Positions 1 through 7,965 of a DNA stretch of 64,000 bases are shown here, piece after piece. The position numbers were made by a program, and so were the translations under genes. Origin of the DNA: Desulfuromonadales bacterium (GTDB taxonomy: Bacteria; Desulfobacterota; Desulfuromonadia; Desulfuromonadales; JAGXHI01); the NCBI GenBank assembly GCA_024636295.1, contig JAGXHI010000038.1:62001-126000 (forward strand). Reading direction: 5' to 3'. The notes under the pieces are model-generated. The model ran no database searches. It saw only the letters and a program-made list of their open reading frames with translations, and was not told the DNA's origin. How positions within the stretch are numbered: the first letter of the stretch is position 1; every line of letters starts with the position of its first letter.

Positions 1-287
1 TCCCTGGGGCCGAATTCTTCCAGGTCCCATGCCGCAACCGTATCAACGTGCCCCACCAGGTAAATCCCGGGTTCCTCCCGTCCCATGGTGATCCGCAGAT
101 TGTATCTGTCCTCCTCCACGGCCTGACGCTGCACGGCAAAACCCTCCCGGTGGAAGAGGTCTTCCAGGTAAAGCTGCACATCCTCTTCTTTTCCGGAGGG
201 GGAATAAATGTCAAGCAGGTCAAGTAGAATAGTTCTCAAACGGGCCGAATTGATTTCTTCCCGGATTTCTTTTCGACGATCATTCAC
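1..287 (-). CDS. M20 family metallopeptidase, N-terminal part (cut by window edge)
   Basis: I translated this stretch by hand. A minus-strand frame opens with GTG at 287 and stays open to the window edge, giving about 95 residues. It contains GHVDTV near the end, the first metal-binding His/Asp block of M20/M25/M40 peptidases, followed by a D-E-F-G-like run. The family hydrolyses peptide or N-acyl amide bonds with two zinc ions. The GTG start overlaps the TGA of the upstream GNAT gene as GTGA, so translation is probably coupled. The rest of the gene lies outside the window and the substrate cannot be told. Confidence 0.75.
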   Translation of the reverse strand, partial: MNDRRKEIREEINSARLRTILLDLLDIYSPSGKEEDVQLYLEDLFHREGFAVQRQAVEEDRYNLRITMGREEPGIYLVGHVDTVAAWDLEEFGPR

Positions 288-793
288 GGCTTTTTCTCAG
301 TCTTTCTGGTTTTTCGCGTCAGGTTGAGGGTCATGTAGACGTGCTTCTGGATATTCCCGAAACCCTGCTTCTGGAAAAATCGTATTCCGGCCTCGTTCTC
401 CGCATCGGTGTCGATGATGATGATTCTCACACCCTGCTCTTTCATGCGCCGCCGGATTTCCCGGAAAAGCTTGACCCCCACTTTACTCTTCTGAAGAGTT
501 TTCCGGACGCCAAGCCAGACCAGGTAGCCGTACTTCCATGGGGAATGATGCTTGTGCACCGTGGTGCCCAGCGCAAACCCCAGCAGGGCATCTCCACTTT
601 CAGCCACCAGGCAGAGTTCACTGTCCGAATTGAAAAGAGTGGTGATCTCATACTCATCCCAGGTCCGGTACAGACTGGGCGAATATTCTGCGGTGAAGAT
701 TTCCTCCCCGATATGAAATACTTCGGAAAGATCATCGATAGTCATTTCCCGGATTCGGATTTTTTCCTCGGGAAGGACGTCGTCATCGGGCAT
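284..793 (-). CDS. GNAT family N-acetyltransferase
   Basis: The 169-residue protein has the GNAT layout: beta strand and helix at 10-35 (IRIREMTIDDLSEVF), a central strand with YLVWLGV near 95, a short version of the acetyl-CoA pyrophosphate loop (KSKVGVKLF), and a C-terminal ENEAGIRFFQKQGF segment typical of acetyltransferases that modify small molecules or protein N-termini. The product probably transfers an acetyl group from acetyl-CoA; the acceptor is unknown. It is the upstream gene of a two-gene unit with the M20 peptidase, with a 4-base overlap, so the pair may act on related amino-acid-like compounds (inference). Confidence 0.8.
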   Translation of the reverse strand: MPDDDVLPEEKIRIREMTIDDLSEVFHIGEEIFTAEYSPSLYRTWDEYEITTLFNSDSELCLVAESGDALLGFALGTTVHKHHSPWKYGYLVWLGVRKTLQKSKVGVKLFREIRRRMKEQGVRIIIIDTDAENEAGIRFFQKQGFGNIQKHVYMTLNLTRKTRKTEKKP

Positions 794-981
794 ACTGGAC
801 CTCGTCTGTAATAAAATGATTTGAAAGCCTTTGATCGGCCGGCTGTTTCGTCCACCTTGCGTCTTCCGCGGAATCCGTTTATGATTTCCGGCGAAAAGGA
901 CCTTAAGGAAAGTGTACTTGGTCCGGACCTGGGATGAAAGCGCTTTTTCACTCCCGATCTTCTACAAAAGGATATCCCTGA

Positions 982-2574
982 ATGCCGCTCATGGAATATC
1001 TTCCCTATCTCGCCCCTCCCATCCTTGGGGCCTTTATCGGATATCTTACGAACCACATCGCCATCCGAATGCTCTTTCGGCCACTGAAGCCGTGGCGCAT
1101 TTTTGGCGTTCGCCTTCCTCTCACCCCGGGAATCATCCCGTCGAAACGATTTCTCCTGGCTGAAAAGATGGGCGACATGGTGGGAAGCCATCTTCTCACC
1201 TCCGATGATGTAGGACGGGCTCTGGAGAAGGAGACTTTCCGAAGGGAGCTGCGCATCGCGGTGGCTGAAAAGCTGGGGGGATTTCTGAACAGAGATCTGG
1301 GACCGGCAGACTCTCTTGTCCCCGCCGAATACCGAAAGCGTTTTCGGGATTTGATCGACCTGCTGCGCTGGAAAGCCGTCAAAGCGATTTTTGCTTATGT
1401 GGAAAGCGAGGAATTCGAAAGGACGCTGCGCGACTACCTGCGGCGAAAGGGGGATGACCTTCTTGCGCGGGATCTGGAGAGTTTTCTCACTCCGGAGCGC
1501 TACCAGAAAGCGAAGGGGCACCTCGACGAGCGGCTTTCCGATTTGCTGCGTTCTGAAGCAATGGGCCGTTCGGTAACCGGTTTCGTAGATCAAAAAACCG
1601 AGCAGTGGCTCACCTCGGATCGTACTATCCGGGAGCTGTTGCCGTCCGATCTGGTGGAGGTTATTCTTCTGCAGCTCAAGAAGGAAATTCCGCACCTTCT
1701 GGAAAAGTTCGGCGGTATGCTTTACGACCCGGATTTTCGGGAGAGGCTGGTCAAGAAAGGCAAGGAGGGGATTGAGAGTTTCCTGGATACGCTGGGAGGA
1801 TTCTCCGGGCTGATGGCCGGTTTCATCAACATGGAAAAAGTCTATGACCGGCTACCCGAGTTTCTCGATCGAGCGGGCGACGAGATCGCCCGGTGGCTGC
1901 GCGAGGAAAAAACTCAGGACCAGGTCGCCGAGATGCTCCAGGAGCGTATCGATCATTTTCTCGACCGACCGGTCCGGACATTTCTGGAGAAGGTTCCTTA
2001 TGAGAAAGTGGCCGGGGTGCGGAAATTCATTCGGGTCCGTGTCATTGAGGCCGTTCGCAGCCGACGTGCTGCCGAAAGCCTGCTAGGGTTGATCGAGAGG
2101 AGCGTGGATCGGCTCAAGGACAGATCTTTCGGCGCCCTGCTGGAGAAAGCCCTTCCCGATGGAGGTCCCGAACGGGGGAGAGAGATGATCGCCGACAGGT
2201 TGCTGGAGGTATTGCGTTCGCCTGGAGCGCGGCAGGCCCTGGAGCGGATTTTGGCCGAAAAACTCGAGCAGTGGCTTTTCCGGACCCCTCTGGGAAAACT
2301 CTCCGCCCGTCTTCCCGCTGACCTTCGCGAGGAATTGAACGAGGGACTCTGCCGCCAGCTTTCGGAAGTATTGAAAAAAGAGGTTCCCCCCCTGGTGGAG
2401 ACCCTCAACGTGCGGCGCATGGTTACGGAAAAAGTGAACAGTCTCGACATTCTGAAGGTTGAGGACCTTCTCATGGGTATCATGCAGGAGCAGTTCAAAT
2501 ACATCAATCTGTTCGGCGCTCTTCTCGGATTTCTCATTGGTCTGCTCAACCTTCTGGTTCTGCAGTGGACCTGA
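982..2574 (+). CDS. DUF445 family membrane protein
   Basis: This 530-residue protein matches the DUF445 (YheB/YtaA-like) architecture. There is a hydrophobic N-terminus (YLAPPILGAFIGYLTNHIA), the family-typical block FRPLKPWRIFG followed by LPLTPGIIPS, a long charged amphipathic helical middle, and a C-terminal hydrophobic helix (INLFGALLGFLIGLLN). Members are membrane-anchored and often stand alone; function is not established. The length is usual for the longer bacterial members. A weak AAAGGA lies about 9 bases before the ATG. The long reverse-strand frame across its 5' half is a shadow. Confidence 0.85.
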   Translation: MPLMEYLPYLAPPILGAFIGYLTNHIAIRMLFRPLKPWRIFGVRLPLTPGIIPSKRFLLAEKMGDMVGSHLLTSDDVGRALEKETFRRELRIAVAEKLGGFLNRDLGPADSLVPAEYRKRFRDLIDLLRWKAVKAIFAYVESEEFERTLRDYLRRKGDDLLARDLESFLTPERYQKAKGHLDERLSDLLRSEAMGRSVTGFVDQKTEQWLTSDRTIRELLPSDLVEVILLQLKKEIPHLLEKFGGMLYDPDFRERLVKKGKEGIESFLDTLGGFSGLMAGFINMEKVYDRLPEFLDRAGDEIARWLREEKTQDQVAEMLQERIDHFLDRPVRTFLEKVPYEKVAGVRKFIRVRVIEAVRSRRAAESLLGLIERSVDRLKDRSFGALLEKALPDGGPERGREMIADRLLEVLRSPGARQALERILAEKLEQWLFRTPLGKLSARLPADLREELNEGLCRQLSEVLKKEVPPLVETLNVRRMVTEKVNSLDILKVEDLLMGIMQEQFKYINLFGALLGFLIGLLNLLVLQWT

Positions 2575-2701
2575 TCGGGAGTGAACTCAGGGAGGGAAGG
2601 GCTGAAGGACATGACTTTTTCACCCCGATAGGAATATACTGGCAACATACAGAGCGTCCCACAAATGGATGGGGCTCATCATCAGAAATCAGGATTCTAA
2701 A

Positions 2702-5209
2702 ATGCCTTCTAGACCTTTGCGACACATCCCCGTCCCGGAGCTGACCGATCTTCCCTCTCTCGGGCTGGATACTGAAAGTCTCTCTGAAGACTTCCGCCGT
2801 TATTATACCTACAACCTGGGGCGCGATCGCTCCTGCCGCTCCGTGCACTATGTCTACACGGCCCTGGCCCTGACTGTACGGGATCGTCTGATGGAGCGGT
2901 GGAAAAATACCCGTTACACCTATGACGAGAAGCGCTGCAAGAGAGCTTATTATCTTTCTCTGGAGTTTTTGCTCGGAAGGACGCTGGGAAACGCCGTCAT
3001 GAATCTCGGCATCAACGAGAATCTTTCCGAGGCGGTGAGACGACTCGGGCTTCGGATGGAGGAGCTGGCCGACTCCGAACAGGATGCCGGACTCGGCAAC
3101 GGAGGCCTTGGACGGCTGGCCGCCTGTTTTCTGGACAGTTGCGCAACCCTGCAGCTTCCGGTTCAGGGATATGGCATCCGTTATGCGTACGGCATGTTCC
3201 GTCAGACCATCGAGGGCGGAGAGCAGGTCGAGGAGACCGACCACTGGCTGCGGGAGGGGCATCCCTGGGAAATCGAACGTCCGGAGTATACCCAGCGCGT
3301 GCGGTTCGGCGGCCGAACCGAATTCTACAGGGACGGGGAAAACAGGTTGAGAGCGCGTTGGGCTGATACCCATGATGTTCTTGCCGTTCCCTACGACATC
3401 CCGATTCCCGGTTACAGGAATGGAACGGTCAATACTCTTCGGCTCTGGAGGGCGGCCGCCACGGATGAGTTCGACCTGGAGGAATTCAATGCGGGCAGCT
3501 ACACCGAATCGGTCGCAGCGAAGAACGCAGCCGAGCACATCACCATGGTTCTCTATCCCAATGACGCCAGTGAAAGCGGCAAGGAGCTGCGCCTGCGCCA
3601 GCAGTATTTTCTTGCATCCGCCAGCCTGCAGGACGTGCTGGATCGGTGGGTGGGCGTTTACGGTTCCGATTTCGGGCGCTTTGTGGAAGAAAACTCTTTT
3701 CAGCTCAACGACACCCACCCGAGTTGCGCTGTTCCGGAGCTGATGCGTCTGCTGATGGACAGGCAGGGGATGGCCTGGGATTCCGCCTGGGAGATCACCC
3801 GGTGCACCACCGCCTACACCAATCACACCCTGCTGCCGGAGGCGCTGGAGAAATGGCCTGTGCGTTTGTTCCGGCAGCTGCTCCCTCGCCTTCTGGAAAT
3901 TATTTATGAAATCAACGCCCGGTTTCTCGCCGAGGTGGGGCGACGCTGGCCGGGAGATACCGAGAGACAGCGCCGCATGTCCCTCATCGAGGAGGGACAT
4001 GAGCCGATGGTGCGCATGGCGCATCTCGCCATTGTGGGAAGCTCATCCGTCAACGGAGTGGCTGCGCTTCACTCGCGGCTCCTTACCAAAGGACTGTTTC
4101 GCGACTTTTTTGAGTTGTGGCCCGAAAAATTCAACAACAAAACAAATGGAGTGACTCCCCGCAGATGGCTCGCGTTATGCAATCCGGGTCTGAGCGGACT
4201 GATCAGCAAAACGATCGGAGAGGGATGGGTAACCGATCTCAGTCGGCTTCGCCAACTGGAACCCCATGCCGAAGATCCCGTATTCCGCCGCCGCTGGCAT
4301 GAAGTAAAGAAGGAGAATAAGCGGAGGCTCGCCGAGCTGGTCGCCTCGGAAACGGGAGTCCACTTCAACCCCGATTCCCTCTACGACGTGCAGGTCAAAA
4401 GGATTCACGAGTACAAAAGGCAGCTGCTGAACATCCTGCATGTGATTCATCTGTACGACAGGATCAAGCGGGGGGATGCCGCCGAGTGGACCAACCGCTG
4501 CGTTCTCATCGGGGGCAAGGCCGCTCCGGGATATTTCATGGCCAAACGGATCATCAAGTTGATCAACAACGTGGCTGGAGTGGTGAACGGAGATCCGGAA
4601 GTAGGCGATCGGCTGAAAGTGGTTTTCATGCCTAACTATCGGGTTACCGCCATGGAAATCATCTGTCCTGGAACGGATCTTTCCGAGCAGATTTCGACTG
4701 CGGGAAAGGAGGCCTCGGGAACCGGCAATATGAAATTCATGATGAACGGCGCGGTTACCATCGGAACCCTCGACGGCGCCAATATCGAGATCCTTGAGGA
4801 GGTCGGTGAGGAAAATTTCTTTCTTTTCGGTTTGAATTCCGAAGAGGTAGCGGCAGGCCGCCCGGACTACGATCCTCTCTCCATCATACAGAAGGACGAG
4901 GACTTGCGGCGTGTCATTCACCTGCTGGCGAGCAGCCATTTCAACCAGTTCGAGCCGGGAATTTTCGATTCCATTCTGCAGGCGATCACCGATCCCCAGG
5001 ATTCCTGGATGATCGCAGCCGATTTCCGCAGCTACCTGCAGGCGCAGGAAAGGGCCGCAGCCGCTTATCGCGATATGGAAGGATGGATACGGATGAGCAT
5101 CGCCAATACGGCGTCGAGCGGACGGTTTTCTACCGACCGCACCATAAAAGAATACAGCGAGGAGATCTGGGAGCTGGAATCCGTTCCGGTTGCCGGCGGC
5201 CTGGGCTGA
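2702..5209 (+). CDS. glgP: Glycogen/alpha-glucan phosphorylase
   Basis: The protein (about 835 residues) is a full-length GT35 phosphorylase that releases glucose-1-phosphate from alpha-1,4-glucan. The N-terminal half has YYLSLEFLLGR and the glycine-rich LGNGGLGRLAACF; the C-terminal half has VKRIHEYKRQLLN and the PLP-binding stretch EASGTGNMKFMMNGA with its Schiff-base lysine. The frame is open from 2669, but I prefer ATG 2702, preceded by AGGA at about 9 bases and close to the usual N-terminus. No other glycogen gene lies next to it; the following gene is a peroxiredoxin 54 bases downstream. Confidence 0.95.
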   Translation: MPSRPLRHIPVPELTDLPSLGLDTESLSEDFRRYYTYNLGRDRSCRSVHYVYTALALTVRDRLMERWKNTRYTYDEKRCKRAYYLSLEFLLGRTLGNAVMNLGINENLSEAVRRLGLRMEELADSEQDAGLGNGGLGRLAACFLDSCATLQLPVQGYGIRYAYGMFRQTIEGGEQVEETDHWLREGHPWEIERPEYTQRVRFGGRTEFYRDGENRLRARWADTHDVLAVPYDIPIPGYRNGTVNTLRLWRAAATDEFDLEEFNAGSYTESVAAKNAAEHITMVLYPNDASESGKELRLRQQYFLASASLQDVLDRWVGVYGSDFGRFVEENSFQLNDTHPSCAVPELMRLLMDRQGMAWDSAWEITRCTTAYTNHTLLPEALEKWPVRLFRQLLPRLLEIIYEINARFLAEVGRRWPGDTERQRRMSLIEEGHEPMVRMAHLAIVGSSSVNGVAALHSRLLTKGLFRDFFELWPEKFNNKTNGVTPRRWLALCNPGLSGLISKTIGEGWVTDLSRLRQLEPHAEDPVFRRRWHEVKKENKRRLAELVASETGVHFNPDSLYDVQVKRIHEYKRQLLNILHVIHLYDRIKRGDAAEWTNRCVLIGGKAAPGYFMAKRIIKLINNVAGVVNGDPEVGDRLKVVFMPNYRVTAMEIICPGTDLSEQISTAGKEASGTGNMKFMMNGAVTIGTLDGANIEILEEVGEENFFLFGLNSEEVAAGRPDYDPLSIIQKDEDLRRVIHLLASSHFNQFEPGIFDSILQAITDPQDSWMIAADFRSYLQAQERAAAAYRDMEGWIRMSIANTASSGRFSTDRTIKEYSEEIWELESVPVAGGLG

Positions 5210-5211
5210 TT

Positions 5212-5249
5212 CGCTGTACAACACGCCCAACGCTGTACAACACGCCCAA
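5212..5249. repeat. Perfect 19-bp tandem repeat, two copies
   Basis: The 19-base unit CGCTGTACAACACGCCCAA occurs at 5212-5230 and again, without a change, at 5231-5249. It lies between the glgP stop and the peroxiredoxin start. Each unit contains TGTACA, a 6-base palindrome, so the pair could be a recent slippage duplication or two protein-binding boxes. Confidence 0.85.
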
Positions 5250-5263
5250 TGAAAGGATATTCC

Positions 5264-5818
5264 ATGTTACGGAACTTCTTCCGAACCGGGGCGGTTTCCC
5301 TGGTTGTTTTCCTGGTCTTGATGGCGGGAGGCACGGCCATGGCCGAGCGGCCGGAGGCCAAGGCGCTGATCGGGACTCCCTCGCCCATCTTTTCTCTTCC
5401 GGGATCCCACGACAGGCTGGTTAATTATCAGAAGGATTATTATGGAAAGCATGCCTTGGTGTTGACCTTCGTGCCGGCGGCTTTCACCCCCGTTTGAACG
5501 GGGGAAATGGAGGGCCATCAGAGAAATCTTTATCTCTATGAGCGCTTCAACGCCCGCGTCGCGGGTGTCAGTCGGGACGATGTGACCACATTGAAATACT
5601 GGGCCCAATCCCTTGGCCTTTCCTTTCCCCTGATGTCCAATATCAGCGGATACCTGGGATTGAATCTCGGGGCTCTTGCCCAGGGAAGCCCGGTTTTTTC
5701 CAGACGTACCGTCATTATTGACCGCCAGGGAATGATACGCTACGCCAAGGACGGATCTCCGAATTACAGAGAGATTTTGGAAGTGCTGAAAAAACTGCAC
5801 GAGGAGGACGGATCATGA
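5264..5818 (+). CDS. Secreted selenocysteine peroxiredoxin (AhpC/TSA type) with in-frame UGA
   Basis: Two open segments, 5264-5494 and 5498-5818, lie in one frame and are separated only by the TGA at 5495-5497. Read through as Sec78, the product (184 residues) is a continuous peroxiredoxin: signal peptide (hydrophobic VSLVVFLVLMAGG then AMA), TPSPIFSLPG, VLTFVPAAFTPV-Sec-TGEM, VAGVSRDD, LSFPLMSN, and FSRRTVIIDRQGMIRY. The Sec sits exactly where the peroxidatic Cys of the F-T-P-x-C-T motif belongs. It should reduce peroxides in the periplasm. Start 5264 has AAAGGA 6 bases upstream and leaves a good signal peptide; 5249 is the alternative. The next gene overlaps by 4 bases. A nonsense mutation is the alternative, but the conserved downstream frame and the exact site argue against it. 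Confidence 0.85.
5495..5518 (+). promoter_or_regulatory. Candidate bacterial SECIS hairpin downstream of the UGA
   Basis: Right after the UGA, ATGG (5507-5510), loop AGGG (5511-5514) and CCAT (5515-5518) can form a 4-bp hairpin whose loop has a G at its second position, about 17 bases from the U of UGA. This fits the loose published description of bacterial SECIS elements. The UGA itself lies in the loop of a stronger 7-bp stem, CCCCCGT (5487-5493) with ACGGGGG (5498-5504), which could compete or take part. This is a hand-drawn fold with no energy calculation. Confidence 0.45.
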
Positions 5819-6402
5819 AAATTCCTTTTTTATTCCTTCTTCTTCTTTTTCTTCAGGGCTGCGCGGGAACGAGTGCGGAAAAGAACAACGAACTCGATCC
5901 TATTTCGAAAAATGATCTGATGGTATCACAGAAGGAATACGCCTTCACCCCTCCCTCCGAAAAATGGCGGCCCCTGCCCACCGAAGGGGATATAACCGTG
6001 GGTTTCTACATGACCGAGGGGAAAAATATCTCCAATCAGACCTCCTTTGCCTACCACGAGGAACCCTATGGCTACTCAAGAAATCTGGGACAGAGGATGG
6101 GAGAATTTTACAAACGTTTTCTCTGGGCCAGCCGAGTCACCTGGGAAACCCCTCGGACCCGTGGCATCAACATCCTCGGACGAGAAGGTCTGGAAGCGAC
6201 GGCCATCGGAACGGATCCGGTACAGGGAAACAAGGTCTTCAGCAGGGTGATTTTCACGCATCGCGGTGAAAGGATCGTGGCCTTCTATTTCACCCAATGG
6301 CGGGATATCAAGGATCCCTTCGATTCTTCCGTGGAAGCGGAATTTCAGAAATTTCTCAATTCCTTCCACTTTCTGAAACCGTCCTTTTATGAAGAACTGT
6401 AA
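5815..6402 (+). CDS. Lipoprotein of unknown function coupled to the selenoprotein
   Basis: The 195-residue product starts with a lipoprotein signal (MKIPFLFLLLLFLQGC); the lipobox LQGC gives Cys16 as the lipidated residue. The mature part has no domain I recognise. It carries a run of beta-rich segments (DITVGFYMTEG, ERIVAFYFTQW) resembling proteins that assist with membrane or stress functions. ATG 5815 overlaps the TGA of the peroxiredoxin as ATGA, so the two are almost certainly translated together. A role with the peroxidase at the cell envelope is an inference from this. Confidence 0.75.
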   Translation: MKIPFLFLLLLFLQGCAGTSAEKNNELDPISKNDLMVSQKEYAFTPPSEKWRPLPTEGDITVGFYMTEGKNISNQTSFAYHEEPYGYSRNLGQRMGEFYKRFLWASRVTWETPRTRGINILGREGLEATAIGTDPVQGNKVFSRVIFTHRGERIVAFYFTQWRDIKDPFDSSVEAEFQKFLNSFHFLKPSFYEEL

Positions 6403-6448
6403 GCGGGAGAGGGGCTTCCACGAATTATGATCGTTTTTTGAGAAGGAC

Positions 6449-6748
6449 ATGAAAACGAAACGCCCCAAAGTCCGATGTGTGCCGTTCGCTGAACTTACCA
6501 AACTCCAGGGCGAAGTCGACCGTGAAGTTGATGCAGTAAACTGGCTGCTCAGGCATATGGCCGAAAATCTCCCCGAGGCAGCCCCCACCGCCAAGGCGGT
6601 GCAAAGGGCGGCTCCCTGGGAGGAAATTCTTCAAATCGCCCGGTGGGATGGGAATCTAGAAATTGCGGCATTGTTGGAGGATGCTCTGAAGACCCTCTTT
6701 TCGGACGGTTCATTTCGCCGGGAGCGCAGGTCCATGCCGTCCCGCTGA
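6449..6748 (+). CDS. Hypothetical protein, 99 residues
   Basis: A short reading frame preceded by GAAGGA just before ATG 6449. The product is helical and charged, with no signal peptide, no membrane segment and no motif I recognise. It follows the lipoprotein gene by 46 bases on the same strand, so it may be the last gene of that unit. Codon usage looks like that of its neighbours. The 176 bases after it hold nothing I can identify. Confidence 0.45.
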   Translation: MKTKRPKVRCVPFAELTKLQGEVDREVDAVNWLLRHMAENLPEAAPTAKAVQRAAPWEEILQIARWDGNLEIAALLEDALKTLFSDGSFRRERRSMPSR

Positions 6749-6924
6749 CATCGTCTCAAAAATGGCTTCTCGCGGTGAAGTCGGATCGACTTGATCTCCG
6801 ACGGCGGCTTTGGCAGTCAAGTGCATCCTCCCTTCCTGCGCAGCGGGAAAAGTGAAGGTGATGGGCGATTCGAGTACGACCGGGCGCTGCGACATCTCTC
6901 CACCTTTTCATTCGGGAATTTTTT

Positions 6925-7899
6925 ATGTTGGTATATGCCGGCATCGACGAGGCGGGCTACGGGCCGATGTTTGGTCCACTGGTCATCGCCCGAACCGTTT
7001 TCCTGTTCGATAAACGTGATTCTCTCGATCCCCTCCCGTCTCTGTGGCAGGTCCTGCGGGGCGCGGTCTGCCGTCAGCCCGGCGATTCCCGGGGACGGAT
7101 CGCCGTAAATGACTCCAAGCGACTTTATTCCCCCGCCGTCGGGCTCGGACATCTGGAGCGGGGGGTTCTTTCTTTTCTCCATTTTCTCGACTGCGCCCCC
7201 AATTGCCTGGAGACCCTTCTGGCTCGGCTGGGATTCGACGAGGATTCCCGCTCTTTTGAGCATCCCTGCTATGTCGGCCAGGAAGATCCCCTGATCCCGG
7301 TGCGGCTTTCCGTAGGGGAGCTCGGCGATTCAATAGATCGCCTCTCCGGTGCGGGGAAGCGAACGGGAACGCGACTTGTGGACGCGAAGGCCGCGGTTGT
7401 CCTGGAAGACCGCTTCAACACCCTGGTCGCCTCCTCGGGAAACAAAGCCCTCTGCGCCTGGAAATTCGTTGGAGGCCATCTGCGGGACATCTGGGAGGAT
7501 TTCGGCGCCTATCGCCCCCAGGTGGTGATCGACCGGCAGGGCGGTCGCATCTATTATCTCAAGCTGCTGAGTGCACTTTTTCCAGGAGCACGGCTGTGCG
7601 TTCATGAGGAGACTCCGGCTATGAGTCGGTACGAGATCATCGACGGCGACCATTCAATGATCGTGACGGTACAGATCGGGGCCGAGGAGCGGCATCTCCC
7701 CGCAGCGCTGGCTGCCATGACGGCCAAATACATCCGCGAACTCCTGATGCTGCGCTTTCGGGCCTTCTGGCGACTGCACGCCCCGAATGTCCGTCCCACT
7801 TACGGGTATTACGGCGATGGGGGCCGTTTCCTGCGTGAAATAGAAACACTGATACCGAGCCTTCGGCTCGATCCACGGCAGATTGTACGGTGCTGCTGA
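6925..7899 (+). CDS. Divergent RNase HII-like protein
   Basis: The 324-residue protein opens with VYAGIDEAGYGPMFGPLVIA, which aligns with the RNase HII active-site start GIDEAGRGP-x-x-GP. The DE pair is kept, but the Arg/Lys of the G-R/K-G motif is Tyr. Later segments fit an RNase H-like fold: VVIDRQGGRIYYL near 200 supplies an acidic residue after a strand, and DGDHSMIVTVQIGAE follows. At 324 residues it is much longer than standard RNase HII (about 200-260), with insertions between the motifs. It may cut RNA-DNA hybrids or have a changed specificity. A true rnhB could exist elsewhere. The start has no strong ribosome site. Confidence 0.6.
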   Translation: MLVYAGIDEAGYGPMFGPLVIARTVFLFDKRDSLDPLPSLWQVLRGAVCRQPGDSRGRIAVNDSKRLYSPAVGLGHLERGVLSFLHFLDCAPNCLETLLARLGFDEDSRSFEHPCYVGQEDPLIPVRLSVGELGDSIDRLSGAGKRTGTRLVDAKAAVVLEDRFNTLVASSGNKALCAWKFVGGHLRDIWEDFGAYRPQVVIDRQGGRIYYLKLLSALFPGARLCVHEETPAMSRYEIIDGDHSMIVTVQIGAEERHLPAALAAMTAKYIRELLMLRFRAFWRLHAPNVRPTYGYYGDGGRFLREIETLIPSLRLDPRQIVRCC

Positions 7900-7965
7900 C
7901 TTGTCGGAGTTTCTTGCCATTTCCGAGAATCGGGTTATATTTAATGAAACCTCAGGGAGGCAGGC

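Noticed and set aside
742..1695. Long minus-strand reading frame (317 residues)
   Set aside because: It lies opposite the DUF445 gene, has no family likeness and has low-complexity charged sequence; a shadow of the GC-rich coding strand.
2546..4024. Minus-strand reading frame of 492 residues
   Set aside because: Entirely opposite glgP with no recognisable domain; glgP is unambiguous.
5487..5504. CCCCCGT...ACGGGGG palindrome as a transcription terminator
   Set aside because: It lies inside the peroxiredoxin gene, is followed by AAATGG and not a T-run, and coding similarity continues across it.
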